From: Cyathus striatus
Lineage: Eukaryota; Basidiomycota; Agaricomycetes; Agaricales; Nidulariaceae
NCBI GenBank assembly: GCA_025738555.1
Contig: JAOVFP010000016.1
Span: 434,001 to 498,000 of the forward strand
Direction of reading: 5' to 3'
Length of the DNA: 64,000 nucleotides
In this document: piece after piece, positions 47,095 through 59,499 of the stretch
Position numbering within the stretch: the first letter of the stretch is position 1
Layout of the letters: each line of letters starts with the position of its first letter
Notes under the pieces: generated by a model
Database searches by the model: none
The model's input: only the letters and a program-made list of their open reading frames with translations
Told to the model about the DNA's origin: nothing
Position numbers and translations under genes: made by a program

Positions 47095-48808
47095 TACGGT
47101 TTATGCTCTACGCGTCTTTCTCTTCTCTCTCTTCACCGCTTCTCCTCATCCCCTCGCTGTTGACCACCTCCAAACGCTCCAATTACGCACATAGAAACAA
47201 GAACCGACGCTAAAGCAGTACAAGAAACCCCGACACCTCACTAATTTGGCACTTCCTCAACAGCCGAGTCTCCCCATCCTCAAATTTTATTTCCAACTCG
47301 AACCACCGCTCGACTTCTATCACAAACTTACGTCTATCTTAAGGTCCGACCTCTCCTAATTTACGTGTAGAACTACCCCTCGCCAAGTAGTTTATTCAAC
47401 CTCTTTCTTGTGAAAAGCCTATATCCAGCTTATTGAGAGTCAGTGAATTTTACCCCCACTCAACTACAGCTTATATTCGTGATTCCTCTCGTATTCGATC
47501 TCTTTATATCAGTTATCAGTCTCAACGTTTCAATCGCCCCAGAACCTCTCCCTCTTTACAAATTGTCCTCCAACTCCCTCAAAAAATCGCTCAGAACTCA
47601 TTTCCAAGTTCTTTACCATCAATACGTTCATAAGCAACTCACCTCTTCGCTAACGGTTTTCCTCGTGCATCTTAGGACACTGCAGGTTGAGCAGTCTTCA
47701 ACCGACTTGCAATCTTTTAACTGAAGAGGTGATAAGTTGGTTGGGTGTACCTAAACAAAGACAATATGTGAGTACATCGAGACATCCATCTAACTGGGTG
47801 TTCTAAGGTGAGAAGGAGGGAGTTAGAATGATGAAACGAGAAATTGTTGCGTAGTTGACATTCCGCATCTGTATTTTCATTAAGAAAATGGTTGATAAGT
47901 TTTTCAGCTATGACTCTTTCCAAGGAAAAAAATGCCTTTTGAAATTCTATGAGTATGAGTTAAAAATGTCTTAGATGAGATTTAAAGGTATAGTTGACTG
48001 GGGCACCCCTCGGCGTCATCATACCCAGTTTATCCAGATCACTTCGAAGGTTTATTTTTGCATAAATATTGTTCGCGAGAACAATATAAAGGACCTGTTG
48101 TATAATAATATTAAACTTTGAATACACGAAGATGAATTTCATTAGGATAAAAGCGTACCTCGTTAAACGCATAGCTTTTTGCATATTCTGCGACATATTG
48201 TGCATAAATATTTAAGCCAAAGTGTGAAGCCCGGTGGAGCACCATATTGGAAAAAGTTTGCAAGTTGTAAAGCTTAGGATGTCTCTCGATGAAAGGTGTG
48301 TTGGGGGATGTAAGAGGCAGGTAAGAATGAGTGAACATGTCCAGAATATCGCCCGCTTTTATCTGAATTCTCCTATGTCACAGCGGCGCTTCGCTTAATA
48401 ACACTCCTCATTGTTGTCATTATCCATATCAATGCGATATGGACTGACGATAGCAATGATCACTGCGATGATCAAAATCTGAAGTATTCCTCGGATAGCC
48501 AGACAAATAATCAACAATGACATATATCACAATACACATTGTATATGGGCTTCAAGTTAAGGACTCGATTCTTTTGATTCATTTTTGCTGTGGGATTTGT
48601 CAAGAACCATGCAGACCAGCCCAACTTGTAGGTGTCGAAATCACGTTAATGGCGACGGTAAGGATCCAAACGTCCAAAGCTGCCTATACATCGTAGCAGA
48701 GCTCAAGGCAGCTCAACTTCACATTAACGGTGACGGTAAGCACGTCAAAAACTGCCTATAAATCATAGCAGAACTCTAAGTTACTACGACTTGGGATTGA
48801 TTTGAGAC
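47095..48808. other. intergenic with a two-unit tandem repeat
   Basis: A C/T-rich stretch (47100-47700) without a recognisable gene. Near 48638-48703 and 48718-48781 two approximately 65 bp units repeat (shared ACGGTAAG and AGCAGA with TGCCTATA). About 45 bp at 47718-47763 recur inverted at 60553-60597. Confidence 0.4.
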
Positions 48809-49007
48809 TACTGTATCAATACGACCAAGTGTTCGGTGACGCGTCACAAGAGGTCATGAACAGGAACAGATGTCCTGTTTGTCACGCGTCACGGACAAGT
48901 TTGAACAGAGGTACAACAGATTTAAAATATCAAAAAAACGGCTTTAAAACCATAGCTATTCACTCAAAATTTCTGTACAATGTATTATTAGAAGTATAGC
49001 CCGTTAT

Positions 49008-51717
49008 CTAGTGCTCCTCATAAGACGTAGACGAGTACAATGCATTTTTCTTTTTACTTCTCTTACCACGTCCCATTTTTCCTACAACCTCAACCAAAGT
49101 ACATTCTGCTTCGGTGGAAAGCTCGAGTCCACCCAGTGGGCTGACCTTGTACATTGACATCCCATTACCCTCTTGTATTAGCTCTGTCCCTTGCGCATTT
49201 GACTCCAAATGCTGCATGATAACTTCAACAGGTATCGCAGAGTCCGAAATAAAACTCTCTTCCGCAATGAGCTCGCCATGGTTCAATATAAAATCTTGAT
49301 CGGCATCAGCAACTATAGCATCCTGAGTGGTAAGATTCAGTTCTTCTTTTTTTTTTTTTTGAAATCCTGTATTTAATGTCGGTGATGGGGTACCATATGT
49401 CGCGACAAGGTAGCGTCTACTTGTAAGTAAAGGTATAGTAAGAGATGTAGTATATGATATATCATAGAAAGGGAGGCGAAATAGAATGTAAAGTGTTCAT
49501 CGGCAATATGTTGTAACCTCGGGATGCTGTACCGGGGGCAAAGCACCAGGAGGGAAGAAACGGAGGCATCCCATGGAGGGTGCGCACCGTGGAGTGGTAA
49601 GTTTGAGGCCTGGAAGCCAGGGTGGCGGCAGGTTAGAGGCGGGGTAAGTGTCGGGTCTCTCAATGTAGGTCCATATCCAATCCATCACAATTAATCTTCA
49701 TCAACTTCAACTTCAATCTTCATCTGAGGGGGGTTTCCATAGAGGGATAATGCCCAGTGTTTGTCGGAGTCGGCCTGTGGCATTGACATATGCTGCGAGT
49801 GTGGCGAGATTCTTCGGCTCAGAGAGTATCTTGCGGAGGGAAAGTTGCTGGTGCCGAGGGGCGCACAGTGCCTCCAGCGAGGTGCGACGTTGGTTGAAAG
49901 CTGGGCACCGCAGTAGAAAGTGGTCCACCGTCTCAGTAGAGTGTGTCTCACACTTGCCACAGAGAGGAGAATCCACCTTGCCCATGCGAATTCAGTTCTT
50001 CAGAGGCATGCGTTTGCATAAGTTCAGCATAAAACTTTGGCTCATTAATATGAAGGTTACGCAAAACATCACGAGCTTCTCTGCTTGTTAGGCTCTCCCA
50101 TGAAAGGTTAAAGTTGCCAGCACGGCATGACTTCCAAGCCTAAAACAAGGTGTTAGTAATAAAACAAGATCAAAGCACAATAAGTTACATGCCCTCTGAA
50201 CAAGTTCTGGTTTATTCAATGTCTCGAATGCATCAACAAGCCAGCCCACTGTGCGCTCACGCAATGTTTTGAGTTGAGTGTTGATAATAACATCGTTCGC
50301 TGGAACCCCTTCAACAAGTTGGGATAGTACTTCTTCAACTAGGTCACGGTGGGCTGACTGCTTGATAGAATGTTTGAATACGTAGTTGATTCCTACATCG
50401 CAAGGTTGGAATAGACCGGTCATACCTGCCGGAACATAGAGAATTATGATATGAGGATAATGAATGCACATCCAATCCCGAAACTCAGCGGATCGATGGA
50501 CCGACCAACAATCTATAATCCAGATGACTACTTGATCAGGCGGTAGTCCAAGTTTTCTTCTGACATCTGCAAAGTATGGAGCGAGAACATTTTTGACGTA
50601 ACTTTTCATGGTGCCCTGTGTTGACCAGTATGTATCGGTTTTTGACATTTCAAACAAAAAGCCATGGTTAATAGCATCATCCATTCGCCTCGCAGTCAAT
50701 GAAGGAACTGAGCGTACTGTATGTCCTTGATAAATTGCCTGAAATGGAAGCAAAGTACCATCGGCAGCTATATTTACAAAAGTGGTGAAAGCACACTTAT
50801 CTTCAGCACCAACCGTTGAGACTTGATTTGAGCCGGTCTCTGCATAGGTCATACCAGATCCAGGGGAAAGGATAACTTGTGTTTGGTCCCCATTGACGAT
50901 TAATGCAGGGGAGGGGATGTCATACATTTTGATGACATGTGCCATGCGAAGAAATGCTTGACGCAGAATCCCATCAGCATTTTTGGGAATCTTCCGTCCT
51001 GCACGAGTTGCTTTTCGTAAAGTCCATCCCAACGAACGATGGAGAAACTTAAGAACAAAATTGTCAGAACAAAGAAAAAGAGAACCGTCACTAGAAGGAA
51101 CTTTGAAGATTGTAGGTGCAAGATGTTTCAGCTGGCCAATGATAATGCTGCGTATTACAGGAAGTGTAAGTGGTACCGATGATTGTCAAAGGCCATGAAG
51201 GTACATGAGAATAGACTGTGTTGCAACAGGATAGTTTACCTATCAACGATTATTGTTAAGAGTTACTAACTTACACAAAAAACACATGTTTGACACATAC
51301 CAATATCCCAACCCGTGTTGTTAGTCCACCTGGCTTGTTCCCTGCAATGACACGTTGTAATGTCTTGTCACTCCAGCGTGTCTTGTTTCCAGTTCGATCA
51401 ATCCATCGGCCAATGACTTGTGGAGTAAGCTTTTGGAATAGCGTAATGCTCAGCTTCCGAAGCTCCTTGACAATCTCAGAGGGACTCATTCCAGGTCCAA
51501 CTTTGATTGCTACATCAGCAATCTGAGCCCAGAGCGACGGTGTCATCCAGTTGACTAGAGTTGCTTCCTGGTACGCATTCTCTGGTTTTCTGGGTTGTCC
51601 AATACCTTGACTCTCATTTCGCAGGTCTTCTTTGAACACACGGTTAGGCTGAGAAATCTCAGCTACATTTAATGCAGAGGTCAATGTTGTAGTCTGAGGC
51701 TGTAGCATGGTGAGCTT
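49008..51717 (-). pseudogene. pogo-like DDE transposase, broken by stop and LINE insertion
   Basis: The segment at 51717-51301 contains a helix-turn-helix-like region (SPSEIVKELRKLSITLFQKL). After an intron the chain continues to the conserved SLGWTLRKATRAGRKIP. Catalytic carboxylates are visible as NGDQTQ (first Asp), IIDCWSVHRS (second Asp) and QPCDVGINYVFK (third Asp), the DDE_1/pogo pattern. Lesions: an in-frame TGA at 51186-51188, where the context suggests a former CGA Arg codon, and a LINE inserted after the codons SEELN (49347-49989). The frame resumes beyond the LINE and stops at 49008. The intron near 50140-50190 does not join cleanly. Confidence 0.8.
49347..49989 (-). mobile_element. 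5'-truncated LINE with 12 bp target duplication
   Basis: The 12 bp ATTCAGTTCTTC occurs at 49335-49346 and 49990-50001. A T-run at 49347-49360 is the poly(A) tail of a minus-strand insertion. The coding remnant reads SPLCGKCETHSTETVDHFLL and RCPAF, a CxxC-x9-HxxxxC zinc knuckle found at the C-terminus of LINE reverse transcriptases (zf-RVT), and ends KPPSDED. Length 643 bp, so more than 80 percent of the element is missing, as usual for target-primed reverse transcription. Confidence 0.88.
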
Positions 51718-51767
51718 CTACTGACATGTTAGTTTCATGCGTACAAAGAAGTGTGTACAAAACTTAC

Positions 51768-53437
51768 TCCTTTCAGCTTTCCAGACCTTTCACGTATTCC
51801 TGCTGTGATACCTTCCTCCACCTTTCGAGCGCATGCTTTACGCTGCCATTCGGCCGTGAGAAATCGCCTTTTTACTGCGGCCTTCTCCAATCTTTCTTTC
51901 TCCTGAGCAACTCTCTCGTCCTGTCCTGCCTTCCACTCCATTCTCATTCGCTTTCTATCTGCCTCAATCCGCTCAGCCCCAGGGTTTGTAACAAAGTACG
52001 CCCTAATATCATAAGGTCTATCTTTATCCTCACACTTACGCTTCTTTAAAGGTGGTGATGCTGGTGATAATAGCAGAATATTAGGAAGGGAGTCACTTGA
52101 CTGTGATAAAGGGGTATTATAACGAGCAGGAGATGAAGAATAAAGGCCCGGTGATGTTGGTGGTAGGACTGGTGTCAATTGGAGGGCAGTAGGGGATATG
52201 CCGTGAATTGGTGATACCGAATGCTCATTGTTTATACTGGGACGCTGATATTTTTCATTAGATTATACACATTCTTAATGAAAAGACTTACAGTATCAAT
52301 ATCTCGCTGTGCAATATGTATGAAGGTATGTATCCGTTCTGTTATCGCCTCAGACTCTTCCAGTAGGCTGACTGTATTCGGAAATATAGAAGCTGAGATA
52401 GCGTTCAGTGCGAGTACACCACATGAGAATGGATCATTCTGGTGGGTGATTGGTAAACGTGAGTGCGTGTATTTCTTGCTCGTATGCATTGTAGTCCACC
52501 AGTTGAGTGCATCTAGCAACGCTGATTCTTCTTCACGGATATCAGAATCAGGATCCGCAAGCGAGTCTCCATATAGAATATTATTCTGAGTACCGTCAAT
52601 TCCAATTGCTACCCAATGGTTCCCAATATTCGCTACTCCCCACACCCACTTGCAAGTTCCGAGTGCGAGTTCTTCCCCAACATTCCAATGATAGCAGCTG
52701 CTTCCTTTACTGCTATAGTCAACTGTATTGCGATCCCAATAAAACCGCTCCAGCAATGAAAAGAAGTGATCTTCTACGACTTCATGCACTATGCTGTTCC
52801 CCGCACGAACTAAATCAAGTTGAAGAAGCTCGTTGTTCTGCGTGATATGCGCACTGGACAGCCAATCTTGGGATAGGTATGTAACGAGAGTTTCAATAGC
52901 TCCACCAGATATAAAACCGCTAATATCACCGCTCCAGGGAATACTGTCAAGCAAACGAAGTGCACTGTTGCAAGCCTTTCGCTTGTCTAGTGATTTGTGT
53001 GTTCCCCGGTGCTTCAATAGAAATAACTCAGCAGCAGCCCATTTCTTCTTCGATTCCACAAGAAGCGAGACTTCAGCCCAGTATGAAATGACCCATGCTG
53101 GATATAACAATGTCGATACCATGTCATCCATAGTAACATGGGCATAAAGAACCGAAAATTCTCCATCAACTGCCCATCTCCGTGTTGCGAGCTTTGCAAT
53201 AACATTCTGTGGAGGAATGGGTGTAGTCTTCAACGCCTCAATGATATCCGGTATGCTGTTGCAAACTGTACGAGTTGCGCTAGAATAGCTCTCTAGCATA
53301 TAACTTTGACAGGATAGATTGGAGATGTGGTTTGGAAGTGGAAACGTGAGGAGCTGCTTGACTGAAGCTGTTAAGTTTGGTAGAAGCAGATGATAGATCG
53401 TCGCAGGAATGTGGGGAGCGTCGAAATATAATTCCAT
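51768..53437 (-). CDS. Ulp1/C48-type cysteine protease with basic coiled-coil tail (transposon gene)
   Basis: Exon 1 (52292-53437, 382 codons) and exon 2 (51768-52244, 159 codons) join in phase 0. Catalytic residues of the C48 fold appear in order: His in NIGNHWVAIGID, Asp in LYGDSLADPD and Cys in QNDPFSCGVLALNA, with the Gln-x-x-x-x-x-Cys oxyanion arrangement. Exon 2 is Pro/Ser-rich, then KKRKCEDKDRPYD (possible nuclear signal) and a Lys/Arg/Glu-rich helix. A GTAAGT donor after exon 2 and a TAG acceptor at 51718 join it, still in phase 0, to the transposase segment, so protease and transposase may form one polyprotein. It probably acts on SUMO-like conjugates or on the polyprotein itself; unknown. 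Confidence 0.8.
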
Positions 53438-53865
53438 ACTACTATATGATTAGATACAACTTGTAAGCAACTTGTAAGTGATACATATAGGACTGTAAAC
53501 AGGTCCAACTCACTTTGTTCCTCACAGTACGGCGTTCACTATGAAAACTTTGGCACTTATGCGGGGGATAAGTATGCGAGTTTTACAATCCTCCCTTGAC
53601 CCTCTCATCCTATTCCAAACCAGTAAAATGCCGATGAACAGAAGCTGCTAAATCACCCCTGCTGCGGTTTTGGCTATACAGAGTCGGCGTGTCGGCTCGT
53701 GTCGCGTACTACCTAATGTCATTAGCACCCAGTCATTTGAACACTTGGCAACCATGAACAGATTATGCGTATGTCACGCATCACATAAGCGGTTGAACAC
53801 AGGGTGCAACTGTTCAAGGCCGTCACGCTCAAAAGGCACGAACACTTGGTCGTATTGATACAGTA

Positions 53866-54571
53866 ATGTAAGGATTTTCAGATGTGGTTCGTGCACTATC
53901 CCGGAACTAGCACGTGATCGCATTAAATTTACTCTCGGACCGTGGTCCGTCACAGACTGTCACACCGACTCAGTCACTCCAACCAACGAAGTTTGAACGT
54001 CCAAAGTTCTACTTATCATTCTCCCTCGAGTCCCCTCAACCTACATATACAGGTCCTACAAAGGCTCAGCGCTCAGCGCTCAATGGCTCTGAATGTCCTA
54101 ATCCGTGCCATTTATCGCATAACTCCGCTCGTCGACGTCCTCATGCCACCCCCTACCACTCGCTCTACACTTCCAGCAGTATATATCACCAACGCACGTC
54201 GATTCCCAACCGACTCACATCGAACGCCCATCTCGTCACATTCCGTACACTCCCTCCCACTCCTTTCCAGAACACTTTCCGTTACTCCTATCGAACCACA
54301 ACACGAATAACCACCTCCACCTAAGTATATGCATACATAGCAGCGGTCCGCAAAATCCGAACAGGCACCTTTCTCATTCCACACCAAACCGGAGAAACAT
54401 CGGCCCGCAAGACAAAATAACACATTTCCTCGTGTCGTCGTGACCAGCTCATCCCCTACGGCCCGGCATCCATCGAAGGTCATATAACGTCCTCATTTGC
54501 TTCTTATCCCATCTCTTCCCTGCTTTCTCTTCTCTACTTTCTCTACCTGCGGACACCCAAAAAGCAGCACG
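53866..54571. other. promoter region of DUF2264 gene
   Basis: C-rich, gene-free DNA between the pogo-like element and the DUF2264 start. Overlapping minus-strand and plus-strand frames are shadows of low-complexity sequence. Confidence 0.4.
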
Positions 54572-56551
54572 ATGTCGCACAACTTCACCACGACTCCATA
54601 CTCCTCCAACCCCCTCAAAACCCGCTCAGACGTAACTTTATTCATCACAGGCCTCCTCGATGCCCTCGCACCACACACTTCCCCAGGAGGTGCACGCATC
54701 CACCTAGGACACACAGCAACGCACTACGACGACATCGCAGCCCAGCTCGAAGGGTTTTCCCGGCCCATTTGGGGGCTTGCCTCTCTTCTCTCCGGGGGTA
54801 TACCGTACGATGGCGCACAACGCTGGGTCGATGGCCTAGGGAGCGGTACCGATCCTGCAAGTGATGAATTTTGGGGCAATATGCGGGATAAAGATCAGCG
54901 TATGGTGGAGTGTAGTGCCATTGGGTTCGCTTTGGCCGTTGCTAAGGAAAAGTTGTGGGATGGGATGAGTGTTGAGAGACGGGAGGGGTTGGAGAAGTGG
55001 CTTGGAGGGATGAATGATAAGGCTATGCCGAATACGAATTGGTTGTGGTTCCGTGTACGTTTTCTTTTTTCCTCTTTACTTCCACTGCTTACGTTCGATT
55101 TGCAGGTATTCGCGAACATGGGGCTACATAAAGTCGGCTCGTCGTTGTACAATGCCAAACGGATGCTCGCAGACCTGGACCACTTGGACACATTCTACAT
55201 TGGCGGTGGCTGGTCGCGCGATGGACCCCCAGGCGTCCTTCAACTAGACTACTACTCATCCTCCTTCGCAATCCAATTCGCACAGCTCACTTACTCTCGA
55301 CTCATGCAATCAGAAGACCCAGCACGCTGTGCGGAATACCGCAACCGTGCAAAAAACTTCGCTCTCGACTTTCTACATTACTTCGACTCGGAAGGACGTG
55401 CTGTTCCTTTTGGAAGGAGTATGACCTATCGCTTTGCGATGTCCTCCTTCTGGTCTGCTTTCGCGTTTGCGTTTACGGAGTATGAATCGGAGATTCCTGC
55501 TCCGCTTACTTGGGGCGTGCTTAAAGGGTTGCAGTTGAGGAATATACGGTACTGGGCTCGACAGCCTGGGGCTTATAATCCTGATGGCACGTTAACGATT
55601 GGGTATAATTACCCTAACCATGCGATGACGGAGAATTATAATTCTCCTGGGTCGCCGTATTGGTGCTGCAAATCGTTTTTGTGCCTTTCGTTACCGGAGA
55701 CACATCCGTTCTGGACTGCGGAGGAGGAGCCGTATCCTTCGTCCTTGCTTAATACTGTCAAGCCTCTCACGTTCCCCCTGCACATTGCTACAAATCTAGG
55801 AGGACATACGTATATCCTCTCATCGGGACAGCAGTGCAGCTATCACATCAAGCAGTCCGCAGCCAAGTATGGCAAGTTGGCATATTCCGCTGCGTTTGGT
55901 TACTCGGTCCCTGTCGGTTCTGGGAGTCTCGACGAACTAGGAGGCGACAGCACCCTAGCTCTCAGCGACGACTCTGGAGAAACATGGAAAGTCCGCAGAG
56001 AGACCAGGAACGCCCGCATCGAAGGCGGAGTGTTGAGGAGCATGTGGTTCCCTTGGAAAGGCGTGGAAGTAGAAACATGGCTCGTTCCTCCCACTCCCGA
56101 GGCCCCACTATGGCATATCCGAATCCACCGAATCAAATCCGACCGTCCACTTAGATCAGCAGAAGGCGGATGGGCGATATACGGTCAAGGAGCTGACGAA
56201 CGTCCTTTGGAACTGTTACCTTCTTCCTTTTCGGAAGAATATGGTACTTGGGAAGGGGAGGGTGAAGCGAGAGCTAGTAGTCGCGCTGGCGTTTCTGGCA
56301 TTATTTCTCTACCGATTCATTCCCATTCAATTTCGTCGAGGACGGGTAAAGCGATACGGACGGATGCGAATTCGAATCTTGTTTGGGCGCGTGCTGTGCT
56401 TCCTACGCTTATGGGTGAGCATGAGCCTGGGGAGGTGTGGGTTGCTTCTGCGGTGTTTGGGTTGCCTGCACAGGAGGGGGAGGAGGGGGTTAAGAGGTGG
56501 TGCGGGGAGTGGGGACGGAGGCTTGTTGTGCCGAAGGTTGAGGGTGTATAG
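54572..56551 (+). CDS. DUF2264 family protein
   Basis: About 642 residues from two exons. The intron 55055-55105 (GTACGT...TTGCAG, 51 nt) keeps the frame open, but its signals and the resulting join [19 protein letters not shown] match the family better than retention. Further family features: [20 protein letters not shown] start, [20 protein letters not shown], the [16 protein letters not shown] segment, [13 protein letters not shown] and [20 protein letters not shown]. The fold is thought to be an alpha/alpha-barrel with a beta-sandwich, as in glycoside hydrolases and lyases, and a polysaccharide-related function is often assumed without biochemical proof. I chose the ATG at 54572 because upstream in-frame residues are low complexity. 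The gene is GC-richer than its surroundings and looks like conserved core-genome DNA. Confidence 0.9.
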   Translation: MSHNFTTTPYSSNPLKTRSDVTLFITGLLDALAPHTSPGGARIHLGHTATHYDDIAAQLEGFSRPIWGLASLLSGGIPYDGAQRWVDGLGSGTDPASDEFWGNMRDKDQRMVECSAIGFALAVAKEKLWDGMSVERREGLEKWLGGMNDKAMPNTNWLWFRVRFLFSSLLPLLTFDLQVFANMGLHKVGSSLYNAKRMLADLDHLDTFYIGGGWSRDGPPGVLQLDYYSSSFAIQFAQLTYSRLMQSEDPARCAEYRNRAKNFALDFLHYFDSEGRAVPFGRSMTYRFAMSSFWSAFAFAFTEYESEIPAPLTWGVLKGLQLRNIRYWARQPGAYNPDGTLTIGYNYPNHAMTENYNSPGSPYWCCKSFLCLSLPETHPFWTAEEEPYPSSLLNTVKPLTFPLHIATNLGGHTYILSSGQQCSYHIKQSAAKYGKLAYSAAFGYSVPVGSGSLDELGGDSTLALSDDSGETWKVRRETRNARIEGGVLRSMWFPWKGVEVETWLVPPTPEAPLWHIRIHRIKSDRPLRSAEGGWAIYGQGADERPLELLPSSFSEEYGTWEGEGEARASSRAGVSGIISLPIHSHSISSRTGKAIRTDANSNLVWARAVLPTLMGEHEPGEVWVASAVFGLPAQEGEEGVKRWCGEWGRRLVVPKVEGV

Positions 56552-56699
56552 GGAACGGAATTTGTGTATTTTTACGTATGTACTATGTATGATATGGATA
56601 GTTGCTGTATTACTTATTGGGTCAATTTATGCAAATTAAGTGTATCACATTCGATGTATGATTTATTATCAATGTAATATATGTGTACAGACCACTAGT

Positions 56700-59499
56700 T
56701 TACTGAGTGCTGGGTTTTGAATTAGTCCTCCTATCTGACCTAATTGATTCTTCTATGCATAACCAGAAGATATAAAATGTCATCTTTAGGTGCAGCCAGA
56801 GGAGAACCCAATTAGAAGCGAGAGCATTTTCGTCTGCGGAATTGGTTTGTGTAACCTCCGCCTCCCTTGGCCTATCACCCGTCTTCCGAGCGAAATTCTT
56901 TTCGACCTCCCTATGCTCAAGTTGATTCTCTCCCTCTTCGAAGAAGTCGTCGCTTTCGGTATTTTTCTCTTCCGTCTCGTATATAGTATTCATTTCACCT
57001 CTAACTTTCTTCCATTTTATTGCCACTTGGCTGCAAGCAAGGCGAACCACCTGGAAAGTACCCTGTCTCGTTCCTGATGTGATTTTGCGCTTGTCATCAT
57101 GTACCGCAGAGCATTTCTACTAGACATGTAAGAATCACTAGATAATATGAAGATTCCACGTACCGTCAAATATGTATCTATGGATTCCCGTATTCGGTCT
57201 CCAGCATTTGGCCAGTCTTCCTTTGGAAACTCGTAGGGCCTACGGAATATTTTGAATGCCTCAAATACCCTTTGGTCTAGACGAGGGACTACCTCCAGTA
57301 AAAGATATTCTTCCATTTTTTTGGAAGGATTAACTCGTTGCAGTAAATAATCGAGGGCAAAAAGTCTCCATGCCGGGTTTGAACGAGTTCTAAAATATCT
57401 GCCGCGGATTTAATACAAAATAGAAGTGAGAATTAACATAGAAAACTTACAAACCATCATCTGTTTTATGTGACCATAGCGCACGGAAAACTTGTTGACT
57501 TTTATCGCTACTTAAGAAGAAATCCCCTCCTCTAACACGGCTCTCAAACATGGTCGCCTTCCAACAGTCCTTCATATTGTTTGGAAAGTCTGGAAATCTT
57601 CTAGCCTTTATAATGGCTATCAGGTAGGGTAAATAATCAGTAGCTTCGAAAACATCAGGAGGTAAAAAACCATCAATGACTGGATATATGCAACGAACAA
57701 TGTGCTGTAGCATTTCTTTGACCTCCAGTGAGATATTCTTCATACAAGTCTGAATCAGTACCGAGGAGTAATAAAATAAAGATGATAACTTACAGATGGT
57801 CTTTCTAGAGAAAAATGAATCCTGAGCACAGCTGGTAGTAGATCTTCAAAATCATCAGCTGAAAATATTGCATGTAGATGTTTGGAGATACTGCATTCAA
57901 GCTCATGAGCTAGCGATTTGTTGAACATACTCTGCTCAAGATGATAAAATAAAAAGCGTCTCGCATATTGGAGTGCTAGCGAGAAATGCCATGAGATCGC
58001 TTCCTTGGGTTGGCGAGAATATTGAATCAATGCATTGCAGTAATGACCAAGAGCCGCATGTGCTTCGTATTCCGCAATAAAAAATTCCTTTGATCTGGAC
58101 CCGTTTTTGAGAAAGTCAGTGAATGATGCATGGGAGAAATGCAATTTTGCAAGATCTGAATCTGGAATCATCATGATCGAGTGTAAATCCACAAGTGATA
58201 GCCTCAGTGCATTATTCTCCATGCATAAGAAAGCAGCAAGTTGTGGAATCGTATTCTCAAATGCTATGGGGTTGTCTTGGCGCTGATTCATGTACAATAG
58301 TGTCTGAAATATAGAAGTAATGGTGCACCGGTCCTTTGTTTCAACCATGGCTGTCAGTAATATATAATTGTACAGTGCATCCAAGTCTGCATAGGGTGAC
58401 TCATCCGAGTCACTATGTAGGCTTATAACTGTTTGCAGTCGTTGTCTCGGATCCCGTCGATTGTTACTAATATATTTCATGACAGTTGAAGCATATATGA
58501 ATTGTCCCGATGATCTTTCAACCAATGTATTTAAATCCTCAACAGATGGCCAGTTGATATCCACTGAAAGGCTTGGAGCCAATGTATGTGTTCTCTTTAT
58601 TATAGAAAATTCACTTTGAAGATAAACTTCTATATCTTTGTCAAGATCATAGTGACCATTGAGAACAAGATTGGTACACAGTGAGTGAACATTAGGCAAG
58701 TTGAATGTATTTCGAATTTTCATTTCTGGCCTACTTGAAATGAGAAATTGTAGTCCAAGATGGCCTGATTGCTCATGTAGAACTTTGGCTATCATCTTAA
58801 TAATTCTTGACTGAGCTTGAGGGTCATTGCATTCATCTAGACCATCAATGATTACTAGGTGTGGTCCAGGAGTATAGGTATTGTTGCCAATCAGAGTATT
58901 TAGGCCACTTATCTTGGTATTCTCTCTGTTGTATTTGATTAGAGGTTCCACAACAAGTTTCCACATTTGTATTTCCATTGAATAGGCAAGAATAGCAGGA
59001 TCTTGTGCAAGATTTTCCACAACATATTCTCTAGTTCCTGATACAGCAACCACCAGCTGACAGGCAATGGTTGGAACAAGTGTATTTCCATCATCTCTTC
59101 CAGTACCAGTAGCTGTTCTGGAAAAGAAAAAACTTGATACAAGCTTCATCTCCTCATCGCATCTTTCAGCAACTGTCTGAGCGATGGTGGTCTTTCCTGC
59201 ACCAGCGGGCCCTTGTAACCACATAATTTTTTCATTCTGTTCATTTGAATCAACCCAACTCATTATGTCATTGATCACCGCTTTTCTCGTCTCGGGATGG
59301 CACTTTGGAGGGTCGCCTCGTTCAGCTGATTTATGGCCTGCACCAAGGCATGCTGCATTTGCAAGGTGATAGAGTTCTGAAGCTTCACAGGTTAATCACG
59401 CTCATTGTGAGAATTCCATTGTTACACACCCTGCCCCCCTGGTCCATCCTTCGCAAAGAAATATTTAATGCAGAAGTCATGTGCATTGTTAAAGGACAT
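56700..59499 (-). CDS. NACHT NTPase (fungal NLR-like) 2
   Basis: Paralogue of the 39008-42458 gene with the same exon plan. Exon 1 (59430-59499, exactly 70 nt as in gene 1) gives MSFNNAHDFCIKYFFAKDGP. Exon 2 (57794-59376) has CHPETR, Walker A GPAGAGKTT, FFFSRTATG, Walker B LVIIDGLDECND, FLISSRPEMKIRNTF and LHFSHASFTDFLKNGSRSKE. Exon 3 (57451 to about 57734 or 57743), exon 4 (57164-57389) and exon 5 (56700-57050) follow in consistent phases. Exon 4 carries WRLFALDYLLQRVNPSKKME and exon 5 an acidic stretch and a hydrophobic C-terminal helix (WVLLWLHLKMTFYIFWLCI), a possible membrane anchor. There are no C-terminal repeats. Gene 2 lacks the reiterated modules of gene 1 and appears intact. Confidence 0.85.

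Larger units (their letters stand above)
48811..53863 (-). mobile_element. pogo-like DNA transposon carrying Ulp1 protease and DDE transposase
   Basis: Perfect 25 bp inverted repeats (48811-48835 and 53839-53863; beginning CTGTATCAATACGACCAAGT) are flanked by TA on both sides (48809-48810 and 53864-53865). The TA target and CTGTAT-type tip place it in the Tc1/mariner/pogo group. Internal coding runs on the minus strand: Ulp1-type protease, basic coiled coil, DNA-binding segment, DDE catalytic core. The copy is dead because of a stop codon and a LINE insertion. Confidence 0.85.

Noticed and set aside
47433..47724. Ser/Leu-rich frames of 66-93 codons
   Set aside because: They come from a C/T-rich tract and show no conserved motif.
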